From the NCBI GenBank assembly GCA_038750655.1, contig JBCDGZ010000068.1, forward strand, positions 1-38,779: a stretch of 38,779 nt of DNA, written 5' to 3'. Positions within the stretch are counted from its first letter, which is position 1, and each line of letters opens with the position of its first letter. Below are positions 1 through 8,212 of the stretch, piece after piece. Below the pieces are notes generated by a model. The model worked only from the letters and a program-made list of their open reading frames with translations, was not told where the DNA came from and did no database searches. This DNA is from JBCDGZ01 sp038750655. GTDB taxonomy: Bacteria; Bacteroidota; Bacteroidia; Chitinophagales; Saprospiraceae. The position numbers were made by a program, and so were the translations under genes.

Positions 1-1
1 A

Positions 2-1423
2 TCGGCCGCCACCAAGAAAACATACGAGTACGAAGGTTTTTTGCAGAACTTCGAACCCCGGCTGCACTATGCGGTGCCCTATTGCACGGGGGTCGACACC
101 GGCGGGACACCATCATTTGGCTTGCTGCACAACCGGGTTTCCAAGCCCATCCTGGGTAGCAGCCCGTACATTACCTACGGGAAGGTGACCGAAAAGCGGG
201 TAAACCCAGCCAATGATTCTGCGAACGATGGTCACACTGTCTACTACTTCCACAACGAATCTGGCGACGGCGAATACATGGGTGCCGCCCCCAACAACAT
301 ACCTCCCTATGGTGAGGATTACCACATGAACCTTGAGAAGGGGATGCTCATAAAGCAGGAGGTATTCCATGACAACGGAACCCTGCTTTCGGTTGCAGAG
401 AGTGCGATCATGGAAAACCCAATGGGCAACCGTACCTACCAGCATTTCTCTATAAGGGACTGGGGGCAGAACAACTTCCACTTCGTTATGCTGAAACAGG
501 TAGGAAACGATGTGTTTTTCGATGTAGTCCCGGGATCCCTGCACCCCAGTACAGGCGAGATTGTTCCTCCCAGTTGCACGGGCAACTGCATAGAGGTGCT
601 CACCGAACAGGAAGCCACTGCACGCATCATTCCCTACATCACCGAAACAAATACAGAGTACCCCCTTACCTCCCAGCAGAACAATACGGAGTATCGAAAT
701 GGGATCGCCAGCACTACCAGTTCAAGCACCCAGTTCGATGCATCCCTGGGTTATTTTCCAAAGCAGACCTCGAGCTCGGGCAGCGGCCGTACGCTCCTCA
801 CCGAGTATACTTATCCGGAGGAAGTGCCGGGCGAACCAGAGATGGACCACATCATCCAACAGAACCGACTGGCCTCTCCTGTGATGGTAAAGACCCTGGA
901 GTCTGGTACCACGCCAAAACTACTGTCCACAAAGAAAACCGTGTTCACCGAACACAACGGCATGTACCTCCCACACAAGGTACAGACCGCAAAGATGGGC
1001 GAGAACCTAGAGGACAGGAGTGTTTTCCGCACCTACAGTAATGGTAATGCCGTGGAGGTAGCTAAACCGGCGGATGTATCCACACTATACGTCTGGGGCT
1101 ATAACGATCAGTTCCCCGTGGCCAAGATTGAGCACGACGTCACCTACGGTCAATTAGATGCCTCCCTCCTAGCAGATATCAATAGCACCACTAACGAAAC
1201 CCAACTGCTCACCAAGCTACAGCAATTGCGCGACCTTGCCGTTCTGGATGGGGCACTCATTACCACCTACACCTATAAACCGTATATAGGCGTAAGTACC
1301 ATTACCGATGCTAGGGGCGACCGTGTCACCTTCCACTATGATGACCTGAACCGCCTAAAACATGTAAAGGATATGGACGGTAACTTATTGACAGAGAACG
1401 AATACAACTACAGAAATAACTAA
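2..1423 (+). CDS. RHS-associated/YD-repeat-like protein, C-terminal part (5' end outside window)
   Basis: The reading frame is open from base 2, so this is the C-terminal part of a larger protein; the TTG at 41 is only an internal codon. About 474 residues are visible. The C-terminus has the YD-repeat flavour of Bacteroidota RHS-like surface proteins: a TYTYKPYIGVSTITDARG stretch, then FHYDDLNRLKHVKDMDGN, ending NEYNYRNN. The middle is rich in Thr, Ser, Asn and Tyr, as usual for extracellular proteins. In many Bacteroidota this kind of protein is encoded just upstream of a DUF6443/RHS-repeat gene, and a DUF6443 start does follow after 13 bp here. The role is probably cell-surface or secreted; no toxin domain is visible in this part. 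Family assignment is from recalled motif similarity. Confidence 0.75.
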   Translation, partial: SAATKKTYEYEGFLQNFEPRLHYAVPYCTGVDTGGTPSFGLLHNRVSKPILGSSPYITYGKVTEKRVNPANDSANDGHTVYYFHNESGDGEYMGAAPNNIPPYGEDYHMNLEKGMLIKQEVFHDNGTLLSVAESAIMENPMGNRTYQHFSIRDWGQNNFHFVMLKQVGNDVFFDVVPGSLHPSTGEIVPPSCTGNCIEVLTEQEATARIIPYITETNTEYPLTSQQNNTEYRNGIASTTSSSTQFDASLGYFPKQTSSSGSGRTLLTEYTYPEEVPGEPEMDHIIQQNRLASPVMVKTLESGTTPKLLSTKKTVFTEHNGMYLPHKVQTAKMGENLEDRSVFRTYSNGNAVEVAKPADVSTLYVWGYNDQFPVAKIEHDVTYGQLDASLLADINSTTNETQLLTKLQQLRDLAVLDGALITTYTYKPYIGVSTITDARGDRVTFHYDDLNRLKHVKDMDGNLLTENEYNYRNN

Positions 1424-1436
1424 TACCACTGCAGAG

Positions 1437-1817
1437 ATGAAAAAGTCACTATACCTATTATTAGCCGTATTGCTTTCACCTTTGGCAGTGAACGCACAGA
1501 CTACTACCCAGAATTACGTAAAATCGGTGTCCTACCAGGTAGAGACCACCAGCGGCAACGTAGACAACGCCGAAAAGATTGAGAGTGTAACTTATTACGA
1601 TGGCCTTGGAAGACCCTTGCAGTCCGTTTCACAGCGTGCAGGGGGCAATGGGGAGGACCTAGTTACCCCAATGACCTACGACCACCTGGGGCGGCAGGAG
1701 AAACAGTACCTTCCCTACGTGCACCCCAACCTTAACAACAACGGTGCGTACACTGTGGATGCTATTGGCCCGCTGTCTGGGTATTATGCCACCAAATTTG
1801 AGAATGACCTACAATAA
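1437..1817 (+). pseudogene. DUF6443 N-terminal fragment of an RHS-repeat protein (truncated)
   Basis: The 126-residue product starts with a clear signal peptide (MKKSLYLLLAVLLSPLAVNAQ) and then shows the DUF6443 pattern: NYVKSVSYQVETT, IESVTYYDGLGRPLQS, TYDHLGRQEKQYLPY. In complete family members this domain heads proteins of a thousand or more residues carrying YD/RHS repeats and a variable C-terminal domain. Here the frame stops at YATKFENDLQ, about where the conserved N-terminal domain ends, and no RHS repeat is seen in any frame downstream. It follows the preceding RHS-like gene by 13 bp, the usual operon order, so I read it as the remnant of the second gene after loss of its core and tip. 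It could still be expressed as a small secreted protein. I saw no frameshift that restores the family sequence. Confidence 0.7.
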
Positions 1818-2418
1818 TTTCAGCACCGACTATAAAAAGTCAGCCCTTGCAGTGTAGATCGCAAGAATTCCTCTAAGTAAGATGGCATCCTCTTTCCTCC
1901 TAGGCCTTGTAAAGAAAAAGGGAATATGTCATTAAAAGGAATTGCCAAAGCGGTCGGTCTGGTATCAATTTCTGTGCTTGGACGATGGCAAAAATCAGAA
2001 TTTCGCACAATATAACACAAATTGTTTTCAAAACAAAAAAACAGGAACTTTTTCGTACACCTCCTGAATTTAGTCAGGTTTTAGTATTTCCAAAAAGTTA
2101 AATGATGACTAATCGACGATATTTTGAGCATCAAAAATGGCATCTGGAGTATTTTTTGTACATATTTGTAAGGTAGTACAAGAGAAAGGCAAGCTTTTCG
2201 GGACACATTTAAACCTTAACGAATCAGTTAATTATTTGTTAACGAAGGTTAAAAGATACTTCTCGATAGAAGATTTAACTAAATTGGTCTTGTCTTTGAG
2301 AATATTTCATCGAATTCTCTTGCTAACACAAAATTTTTTTCAACTAAACTATTTTCTATAGGCAACAAACTTCTACACTAAATTATTTTTTATCCATCTA
2401 GTAAAAAATAGGATAGTT
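1818..2418. other. AT-rich gene-free stretch
   Basis: About 600 bp with no convincing gene. The part next to the truncated DUF6443 fragment (1818-2030) has several short open frames but nothing resembling an RHS repeat. From about 2030 onward the DNA becomes very AT-rich with many A and T runs. A 74-codon plus-strand frame at 2137-2361 has composition typical of chance translation. The last 80 bp hold repeats listed separately, just before the ECF sigma gene. No tRNA, IS end or terminator with a clear stem was recognised. Confidence 0.6.
2343..2409 (+). promoter_or_regulatory. Direct repeats and hairpin upstream of ECF sigma gene
   Basis: Two 18-nt imperfect direct repeats, ACTAAACTATTTTCTATA (2343-2360) and ACTAAATTATTTTTTATC (2377-2394), match at 15 of 18 positions and start 34 nt apart. 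The second overlaps an inverted repeat: ATTTTTTA (2385-2392) with TAAAAAAT (2402-2409), 9-nt loop, ending ten bases before the sigma start codon. The geometry suits a regulator site or leader hairpin. AT-rich DNA makes chance repeats common, so support is modest. Confidence 0.3.
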
Positions 2419-3000
2419 ATGCAAGTTACGCCGCTTAACGACCAACAACTGATTGCTCGTTACCTAAACGGAGATGAGAGAGCTTTCGAAGAGCTGCTCA
2501 CTCGACACAAGAGTAAAATCTACACTTCGATCTACCTTTTCGTAAAAGATCAAAGCCTCGCCGAGGACATTTTCCAAGAAGTATTTATCAAAATTATCGA
2601 CACCCTACGCAAGGGCAAGTACAACCACGAAGGCAAATTCGTGCAGTGGGCTATGCGCATATCGTATAATATGTGCGTGGATTATTTCCGCCGTACCAAG
2701 CGCCGTCCCAAGGTATCGCCCACCGAGACTTTCGATATTTTTGATGTGCTTCAGGTGACGGATGATAATGCCGAACAGCGTATGATCCGTAGTCAAACCC
2801 ATTCTAAAGTTCGCAAACTCGTTGATATGCTACCTCCGGAACAAAGAGAGGTCGTGATCCTGCGTCATTATGCGGATATGAGCTTTAAAGAAATTGCCAA
2901 ACTCACCCGAGTTAGTATTAATACCGCTCTGGGAAGAATGCGTTATGCTTTGATCAACATTCGTAAAATGATCGAAGAAAAAGAAGTAACCTTACAGTGA
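2419..3000 (+). CDS. ECF-type sigma-70 family RNA polymerase sigma factor
   Basis: This 193-residue protein has the two-domain ECF layout. Region 2 (about residues 24-92) contains AEDIFQEVFIKI, which binds core polymerase, and the VDYFRRTKRRP basic segment. Region 4 (about 136-187) contains LPPEQREVVILRHYADMSF and the helix-turn-helix KEIAKLTRVSINTALGRMRYAL for -35 recognition. Length is typical. The VSINTALGRMRYAL signature is common in Bacteroidota RpoE-like factors that act alone. No anti-sigma gene is adjacent: a terminator follows directly, and the next gene is convergent hemB. The ATG at 2419 is preferred because homology starts within 10-20 residues of it. Target genes cannot be deduced from the sequence. 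Confidence 0.92.
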   Translation: MQVTPLNDQQLIARYLNGDERAFEELLTRHKSKIYTSIYLFVKDQSLAEDIFQEVFIKIIDTLRKGKYNHEGKFVQWAMRISYNMCVDYFRRTKRRPKVSPTETFDIFDVLQVTDDNAEQRMIRSQTHSKVRKLVDMLPPEQREVVILRHYADMSFKEIAKLTRVSINTALGRMRYALINIRKMIEEKEVTLQ

Positions 3001-3060
3001 TAAAAAAATAATCTACATAACACACCCATGAGCGTAGCTTGCTTACGCCAAAAACTAAAA

Positions 3061-3097
3061 AAGAGGTCAATAGTACAAACTATTGGCCTCTTTTTTT
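3061..3097. terminator. Bidirectional intrinsic terminator between ECF sigma gene and hemB
   Basis: A 14-bp stem (3061-3074 with 3079-3092, one G-T wobble) closes a 4-nt ACAA loop and runs into a T run (3091-3097) on the plus strand. On the minus strand the stem is followed by a T-rich segment (complement of the A-rich 3050-3062). It lies between convergent genes and overlaps the hemB stop codon by two bases, so it probably serves both. Confidence 0.85.
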
Positions 3098-4079
3098 ACC
3101 CCACCTTTCCCTCTCTCACCAACTTTGCATAGTCCTTCGCAAAATAAGTCAAGATCACATCTGCCCCTGCCCGATGAATACTCAGTAGCGTCTCTGGCAT
3201 GGCCTGCTCATAGTTGAGCCAGCCGTTCTGGCAAGCGGCGATGAGCATCGCACACTCGCCACTAACGTGGTAGGCAGCGATGGGAAGGTCGAAATTGGCT
3301 TTCATCAAGTGGATGACATCGAGGTAGTTGAGGGCAGGCTTGACCATCAGCATATCCGCACCTTCGGCAGTATCCAGCTCCCCTTCGATGAGGGCTTCCC
3401 GCTTGTTGGCCGGGTCCATCTGATAGGTCTTTTTATCGCCAGCCTTGGGAGCAGAGTCCAGCGCATCGCGGAAGGGGCCGTAGAAGGCGCTGGCGTACTT
3501 GGCAGTGTAGGCCAGAATGCCAGTGTTGGTGAAGCCCTCCATATCCATCGCCTCGCGGATAGCGCCGACGCGCCCGTCCATCATGTCCGAGGGAGCGATG
3601 AGGTCGAAGCCCGCCTGGGCCTGCGCCACCGCCATCTTGGCCAGAATCGGTAGCGTCTCGTCATTGAGGATTTGCCCCGCTTCGACCAAGCCGTCGTGGC
3701 CGTCCGAGCTGTAGGGGTCCATCGCTACGTCGCTGATCAGGCAGCACTCGGGAAAGCGGGCTTTGATTGCGGCGGCCGTTTTGAGGTAAAAATTATTGGG
3801 ATGATAACTGTAGGTTGCTGTTTTATCCTTCAGTTCTTCCTTTACCGCCGGGAAAAGCACAAAATTCTGTATCCCCAACTCCATACACTCCTCAATCTCC
3901 GGCAGCAGCTGATCTTCTGACCAGCGGTAGTTGCCTGGCAAGGAATGGATTTCCTCTTTGATGCCCTGGCCATCGTATAGAAATAGAGGATAAATGAGTT
4001 GGTGAGCGTGGAGGTGGGTTTCACGCTGCATCGCCCGTAGGGCGGGGGTGCGGCGGTTTCTTCTGGGTCGTATCAACAT
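3096..4079 (-). CDS. hemB: Delta-aminolevulinic acid dehydratase (porphobilinogen synthase)
   Basis: Condenses two 5-aminolevulinate molecules to porphobilinogen in tetrapyrrole synthesis, in the cytoplasm. The 327-residue product has both active-site lysines in family context: K194 (LAYTAKYASAFYGPFRDA) and the Schiff-base K247 (MLMVKPALNYLD). The metal-site region reads DVAMDPYSSDGHDG, the aspartate-rich version rather than the cysteine zinc cluster, so a magnesium-type enzyme is expected. The frame can be extended 43 codons to 4208, but that would overlap yidD and add a non-homologous basic sequence; the ATG at 4079 gives the family's normal length and leaves a 19-bp gap. It is the last gene of the minus-strand cluster starting at 6562. 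Confidence 0.96.
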   Translation of the reverse strand: MLIRPRRNRRTPALRAMQRETHLHAHQLIYPLFLYDGQGIKEEIHSLPGNYRWSEDQLLPEIEECMELGIQNFVLFPAVKEELKDKTATYSYHPNNFYLKTAAAIKARFPECCLISDVAMDPYSSDGHDGLVEAGQILNDETLPILAKMAVAQAQAGFDLIAPSDMMDGRVGAIREAMDMEGFTNTGILAYTAKYASAFYGPFRDALDSAPKAGDKKTYQMDPANKREALIEGELDTAEGADMLMVKPALNYLDVIHLMKANFDLPIAAYHVSGECAMLIAACQNGWLNYEQAMPETLLSIHRAGADVILTYFAKDYAKLVREGKVG

Positions 4080-4098
4080 GGAGGCAAAGATAATGAGA

Positions 4099-4380
4099 CT
4101 AATGAAATGAATTGTCGCAACAGTGGCACGACGATTGCCTATTGGAGCTATTTTTCTTCTTCGGCACCGGATCATGTCCGTGCGGCCCCCAAGGGTGGCA
4201 TTTGCCAATGCGCTTAAGTCCTAACCAAACGCCCTTCAATACCCCCCACTCTTGTATGGCTTCGACCATGTAATGCGAACAGGTGGGAGTGAAGCGACAA
4301 TTGGAGCCTAAGAGCGGAGAGATGGCTACCTGATAAAAGCGGATGGGCAGGATGAATATTTTTTTGAGTAGTTGATTCAT
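4099..4380 (-). CDS. yidD: Membrane protein insertion efficiency factor YidD
   Basis: Small (93-residue) peripheral inner-membrane protein thought to assist YidC/Sec-dependent membrane protein insertion. The family core is complete: an amphipathic N-terminal helix (LLKKIFILPIRFYQ), then ISPLLGSNCRFTPTCSHYMV, GVLKGVWLGLKRIGKCHPW and GPHGHDPVP. The cysteines in NCRF, PTCS and KCHPW are conserved family positions. The C-terminal tail after HDPVP is longer than usual and holds an extra CHCC cluster of unknown meaning. It lies 25 bp downstream of the DUF6702-type gene and 19 bp upstream of hemB. In most bacteria yidD sits with rpmH-rnpA-yidC; its location here differs. Confidence 0.95.
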   Translation of the reverse strand: MNQLLKKIFILPIRFYQVAISPLLGSNCRFTPTCSHYMVEAIQEWGVLKGVWLGLKRIGKCHPWGPHGHDPVPKKKNSSNRQSSCHCCDNSFH

Positions 4381-4405
4381 GAACTCTATATTTCGAAGGT
4401 GAAGG

Positions 4406-4918
4406 CTAAAACTCTACAGTACCTGAAGATTTACCTTTCATAAATAAGAAATAACCACTTTTCTTGTTCGGTCCACTGATTGCGACGATGTTTTTTTGAT
4501 CATCAAAGGTTTCCATGAGAATATCATTACTGACACTGAGGCTTTGAAGCGACGCCACCTCAGTCACTTCCAGATAGCACCACACCGCCTGCAAATCCTC
4601 CGAGACTTCCTTCCCTACAAAACCATAGTTGACGGCCTCATTGTCTACTTCGAGCTTGAGCTTTTGTTGAATATAGGAAAAAATACGTTGATCAGCTCCT
4701 TCGTGTTCTTGGAAAGTACCGATAAATAGCTGATCGGTACTCTGAGTCTGAAGGGCCTCCTCAAGGTCATCAATAAAGATGTGTAGGGTAATCTGCAGAG
4801 CCTGATCGGCAACGCTGTAATCGATCTGACATTTGCTGAGGTGAAACTTGTGGTCCTCAGCAGCGGCGGAGCCGGGTAGGAAAGAGTTGATCAGGAGGAA
4901 TATGGATAATAGTATCAT
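4406..4918 (-). CDS. Exported DUF6702-type protein
   Basis: The 170-residue product has an N-terminal signal sequence (ILLSIFLLINSFLPGSAAA) followed directly by HKFHLSKCQIDYS and the segment LQITLHIFIDDLEEALQ. These match my memory of the Bacteroidota DUF6702 family, small periplasmic beta-rich proteins of unknown function that start HKFYVS and contain an FIDDFE-like motif. No catalytic motif is visible. It is the third gene of the five-gene minus-strand cluster, 32 bp after the HupE/UreJ-like gene. Such proteins often neighbour HupE/UreJ-like membrane proteins, so the two may work together. Family call moderately sure; function unknown. Confidence 0.7.
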   Translation of the reverse strand: MILLSIFLLINSFLPGSAAAEDHKFHLSKCQIDYSVADQALQITLHIFIDDLEEALQTQSTDQLFIGTFQEHEGADQRIFSYIQQKLKLEVDNEAVNYGFVGKEVSEDLQAVWCYLEVTEVASLQSLSVSNDILMETFDDQKNIVAISGPNKKSGYFLFMKGKSSGTVEF

Positions 4919-4950
4919 TGTTCTTGTTTTTGCGCCTTCGGCATCCTAGT

Positions 4951-5565
4951 CTACCAGGGTACCCCCACTTCCAACATCAAAATTAAAGAAATCCCCGCAG
5001 TTGCGCCGGAGATAAAGAGCCGCCAGTCGCGCTGATGGATATTCAGAGGATTTAACGCTATAAAAGAGGCAACTAATATACAACAAACAATCAAAAGCTG
5101 TCCGAGTTCGATACCGATATTGAAGGCGAGGAGCTGGGTGACCAGCTCGCTCTCCTGACCCGGCATGAGGGTGGATTTGAGGAAATTGGAGAAGCCCATC
5201 CCGTGGATCAAGCCGAAGAAGAGAGCGAAGCCATAGTTGATATTCAGGCTTCGAGTGAAGGTTTGCCCAGATGGCTGATCGAGCGATTCGTTGCGGGTGA
5301 CGTTGTAGATACTAGTGATGAGGATGGTGAGGGGAATGAGGAATTCGATGACGTCACCGGGGAATTGGATAATATCCAAGACGGCTAAGGCCAGGGTAAT
5401 GGAGTGGCCGACGGTAAAAGCCGTGACCAGAATCAGGACTTTGCGCCATTCTCGCAGCCGATAAATAGCGCAAAGGGCGACAATGAAAAGAATATGATCG
5501 TAGGCCGTGATGTCAGAGATGTGATCAAAGCCTAATTGAAGATAGGTAGAAAATACAGAGGACAT
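4951..5565 (-). CDS. HupE/UreJ-like integral membrane protein
   Basis: The 204-residue, strongly hydrophobic protein has about six predicted membrane segments. Motifs of the HupE/UreJ_2 group are present: FDHISDITAYDHILFI near the N-terminus, FTVGHSITLAL and FGLIHGMGFS. H15, H24, H54 and H121 with nearby acidic residues are candidates for metal binding, consistent with the nickel/cobalt transport or hydrogenase/urease accessory role proposed for HupE/UreJ relatives. No hydrogenase or urease gene is in the window, so the substrate is open. Gaps of 13 bp upstream and 32 bp downstream suggest co-transcription with the flanking exported proteins. Confidence 0.8.
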   Translation of the reverse strand: MSSVFSTYLQLGFDHISDITAYDHILFIVALCAIYRLREWRKVLILVTAFTVGHSITLALAVLDIIQFPGDVIEFLIPLTILITSIYNVTRNESLDQPSGQTFTRSLNINYGFALFFGLIHGMGFSNFLKSTLMPGQESELVTQLLAFNIGIELGQLLIVCCILVASFIALNPLNIHQRDWRLFISGATAGISLILMLEVGVPW

Positions 5566-5578
5566 AGGGTTACTATTT

Positions 5579-6562
5579 TTATCTCAGGAGTTGAAAGCGT
5601 CGGTACTCCTCCCGAACAGTTTTGGTATTGAGATAGACGGTCATCAGGATTCGTTTATAGGCTCCTGAGGCCACCCAACCAGAATCCTTCTGAAAGGTCA
5701 GGTCATTAAAGTCTGCGATGCTATAGGTAAAATCTCCCATATCTTGCCTCAACGCTTGTTTTTGACGGATGCGCTCGCCGATCGGGAGATTCATTTGTTC
5801 AAGCATGTGAGTCAACATATCCAGTAGGTAGTACTGCCCATCATCCTCGTCGGTAATCCTCTCGTCCTTATAGCGTAAGCGCCCCTTTTTGTCTTGCCAG
5901 GCTTTCCATTGACCGTAGGCGGTGAGTTCCGATCCTTGATAGGGGTTCGGTAGTTCATCATCGTATTCATACCATTGGTCATCGCGATAGGCCTTGCCAT
6001 ACGAATTAAACAAACACAAAACTCGCCGTAAGAGTAAATCTTCTAGCTGTTCTTTCGAGTCCACCAAGCTGTAGAGCATATCGCGGGTTTGCCTTTTTTC
6101 CACACTCAACACCTCCCCTTCAGCTGCCAGATTCCGTTCGATCAAGTCAATAAATTGATCTTGCAGGGCCTCCCAATTCTCCAAATCCAGAAATTCTCCG
6201 TGCTCGTTCGTTCGAAACTGGTAGACCATTTGATTTAAAATCGTACTTATATAAGAAGCTACGGTTTGTTCCGGCTGGATATTGTCATACAAAACACTAT
6301 CAATCTTGTAGGCGATAAGATAACCATTAACTGTCGAATCTAAAACTTCAAAAGAGATCAATGTTTTGTATTGTTGATGACTTTCCAGACTGTCTCGATT
6401 CCAGGTTCTTTTGATGTAATCCTGTACATATTGTCGGCGTTCTCCTTTTTTCCAGTTCACACTAATTTGCAGTAGCGTGGAATCAACCTGGCCGTAGGTT
6501 GAGCTGATACAGCAGATGACGAAGAAAGGAAGAAGGAAAGATGGAAGCAGGATTCGAAGCAT
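5579..6562 (-). CDS. Secreted or periplasmic protein of unknown function
   Basis: The 327-residue product begins with a signal peptide (MLRILLPSFLLPFFVICCISSTYGQ). I prefer the ATG at 6562 over one eight codons upstream, because it places the charged/hydrophobic signal sequence at the very start. The mature part has WKKGERRQYVQDY near its start and many aromatic and acidic residues, a pattern seen in exported Bacteroidota proteins that measure or bind at the envelope (for example DUF6263-like), but I do not recognise the family with confidence. No catalytic motif is evident. It is the first gene of the cluster leading to hemB and starts only about 25 bp after the ahcY terminator. Confidence 0.65.
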   Translation of the reverse strand: MLRILLPSFLLPFFVICCISSTYGQVDSTLLQISVNWKKGERRQYVQDYIKRTWNRDSLESHQQYKTLISFEVLDSTVNGYLIAYKIDSVLYDNIQPEQTVASYISTILNQMVYQFRTNEHGEFLDLENWEALQDQFIDLIERNLAAEGEVLSVEKRQTRDMLYSLVDSKEQLEDLLLRRVLCLFNSYGKAYRDDQWYEYDDELPNPYQGSELTAYGQWKAWQDKKGRLRYKDERITDEDDGQYYLLDMLTHMLEQMNLPIGERIRQKQALRQDMGDFTYSIADFNDLTFQKDSGWVASGAYKRILMTVYLNTKTVREEYRRFQLLR

Positions 6563-6580
6563 AGACTCAATTTGGCATTG

Positions 6581-6618
6581 AAGCAAAACAGCCTTTGCAA
6601 ATTATTTTGCAAAGGCTG
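6581..6618 (-). terminator. Intrinsic terminator of ahcY
   Basis: A perfect 13-bp stem (6589-6601 with 6606-6618) closes a 4-nt loop. On the minus strand it is followed by TTTTGCTT. It lies about 30 bp beyond the ahcY stop and just before the start of the next minus-strand gene, so it separates the two units. The promoter of the downstream cluster must overlap it or rely on read-through. Confidence 0.82.
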
Positions 6619-6648
6619 ACTGTATCTATATAACGCAAAAGCGTCGAC

Positions 6649-7962
6649 TTAGTATCTGTAGTACTCTGGTTTGAAGGGACCTTCTGGCTTCACGCCAATG
6701 TAATCGGCCTGATCCTTAGACAATTCTTCCAGCTCTACATCGATTTTAGCCAGGTGCAGACGAGCAACTTGCTCATCGAGGTGCTTAGGCAGCATGTAGA
6801 CCTTATTCTCGTAATTAGCAGAGTTTTTCCACAATTCGATCTGAGCTAATACCTGATTGGTGAAGGAGTTAGACATTACGAACGAGGGGTGCCCAGTCGC
6901 ACAACCCAGATTCACCAGACGGCCTTCGGCCAAGATGATGATGTCGTTGCCACCAACGGTGTACTTATCTACCTGTGGCTTGATCTCAATCTTAGTAGCC
7001 CCGTGATTGTCATTCAACCAGGCGATGTCGATTTCATTATCGAAGTGGCCAATGTTACAAACGACCGTCTTATCGCGCATCATCTCAAAGTGCTTACCCG
7101 TTATGATGTCCTTGTTTCCGGTAGCAGTAACGACAATGCTGGCCTCTTTGAGCGCATTTTCCATTTTCTTAACTGCAAAACCGTCCATAGCCGCTTGCAG
7201 TGCGCAAATTGGATCAATCTCCGTAACGATTACCCGGCAACCAGCGCCACGCAGGGAAGCCGCAGAGCCTTTTCCAACATCTCCATAACCAGCAACCACA
7301 GCAACTTTACCCGCCAGCATCAGATCCGTAGCCCGACGGATGGCATCGACGCAAGATTCGCGGCAACCGTATTTGTTATCAAACTTAGACTTGGTAACAG
7401 AATCATTGATATTGATAGCAGGCAGCGGCAAAGTACCATTCTTCACACGCTCGTACAAGCGGTGTACGCCCGTAGTGGTTTCTTCACTCAGTCCTCTAAT
7501 GTTCTCTACATACTGAGGATAGCGATCCAATACCATATTGGTGAGGTCTCCTCCATCGTCGAGGATCATATTCAATGGCTGACCACCTTCGAAGGCCGTC
7601 AGGGTTTGCTCAATACACCAGTCGAACTCTTCCTCGTTCATTCCTTTCCAGGCATAAACGGGGATACCAGCATCAGCAATGGCCGCAGCAGCGTGATCTT
7701 GTGTAGAGAAAATATTACAAGAAGACCAGGTAACTTCGGCTCCCAGTTCAAGGAGAGTTTCGATTAATACAGCAGTTTGGATGGTCATGTGCAGGCAACC
7801 CGCAATTCTAGCCCCTTTGAGCGGCTTAGATTCACCGTATTCCTCGCGCAATGACATTAGACCTGGCATCTCGGCCTCGGCCAATTCGATCTCCCGGCGA
7901 CCCCAGGTGGCCATGGATATATCTTTAACTTTATACTTCAAACTTGGTTCTACTGTTGCCAT
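6649..7962 (-). CDS. ahcY: Adenosylhomocysteinase (S-adenosyl-L-homocysteine hydrolase)
   Basis: Reversibly hydrolyses S-adenosylhomocysteine to adenosine and homocysteine, relieving product inhibition of methyltransferases; cytoplasmic, NAD-bound. At 437 residues it has the usual bacterial length. Recognisable signatures include GCLHMTIQTAVLIETL, SCNIFSTQDHAAAAI, the NDSVTKSKFDNKYGCRES substrate segment, the NAD-binding VVAGYGDVGKGSAASL Rossmann loop, and the C-terminal KPEYYRY holding the conserved Lys/Tyr tail. The start at 7962 gives the normal N-terminus. It is monocistronic: own promoter upstream and a strong terminator downstream. The leader is only about 45 nt, too short for an SAH riboswitch. 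Confidence 0.97.
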   Translation of the reverse strand: MATVEPSLKYKVKDISMATWGRREIELAEAEMPGLMSLREEYGESKPLKGARIAGCLHMTIQTAVLIETLLELGAEVTWSSCNIFSTQDHAAAAIADAGIPVYAWKGMNEEEFDWCIEQTLTAFEGGQPLNMILDDGGDLTNMVLDRYPQYVENIRGLSEETTTGVHRLYERVKNGTLPLPAININDSVTKSKFDNKYGCRESCVDAIRRATDLMLAGKVAVVAGYGDVGKGSAASLRGAGCRVIVTEIDPICALQAAMDGFAVKKMENALKEASIVVTATGNKDIITGKHFEMMRDKTVVCNIGHFDNEIDIAWLNDNHGATKIEIKPQVDKYTVGGNDIIILAEGRLVNLGCATGHPSFVMSNSFTNQVLAQIELWKNSANYENKVYMLPKHLDEQVARLHLAKIDVELEELSKDQADYIGVKPEGPFKPEYYRY

Positions 7963-8010
7963 GATAAGCTTCTTTTGGTTGTGAGAAATTCTATATTACA
8001 AATTCGGGTG

Positions 8011-8041
8011 CAAAATTACGACTTTATATGCTCTTTTTCAA
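8011..8041 (-). promoter_or_regulatory. Bacteroidota-type promoter of ahcY
   Basis: On the minus strand, TAATTTTG (8018-8011) matches the Bacteroidota -7 consensus TAnnTTTG exactly, and TTG (8041-8039) lies 20 nt upstream as the -33 element. The -7 box is about 50 bp upstream of the ahcY start codon, giving a short leader. Confidence 0.55.
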
Positions 8042-8212
8042 GAATGCGCCGTAATTGAATGCCTGATCCCTTTCTCTTACGACCAAGTTCGTCTTATGGA
8101 TTCAAAAACCGTCTAAATAAAGTCTCCCTCCTGCCCATAGGCACAATAATTGATATATATGAAATAACAATTAATTAGCAGTCCCTCCAAGCTGCTACTA
8201 AAACCAATACGA

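Noticed and set aside
2137..2361. Plus-strand 74-codon open frame in the AT-rich spacer
   Set aside because: Composition follows AT-rich DNA, no recognisable motif, no clear start context; judged chance.
4080..4208. Longer hemB start
   Set aside because: Would overlap yidD by over 100 bp and add 43 residues that are absent from the family.
7963..8100. SAH riboswitch upstream of ahcY
   Set aside because: A good promoter lies about 50 bp before the start, leaving a leader too short for the aptamer, and no matching stems were seen.
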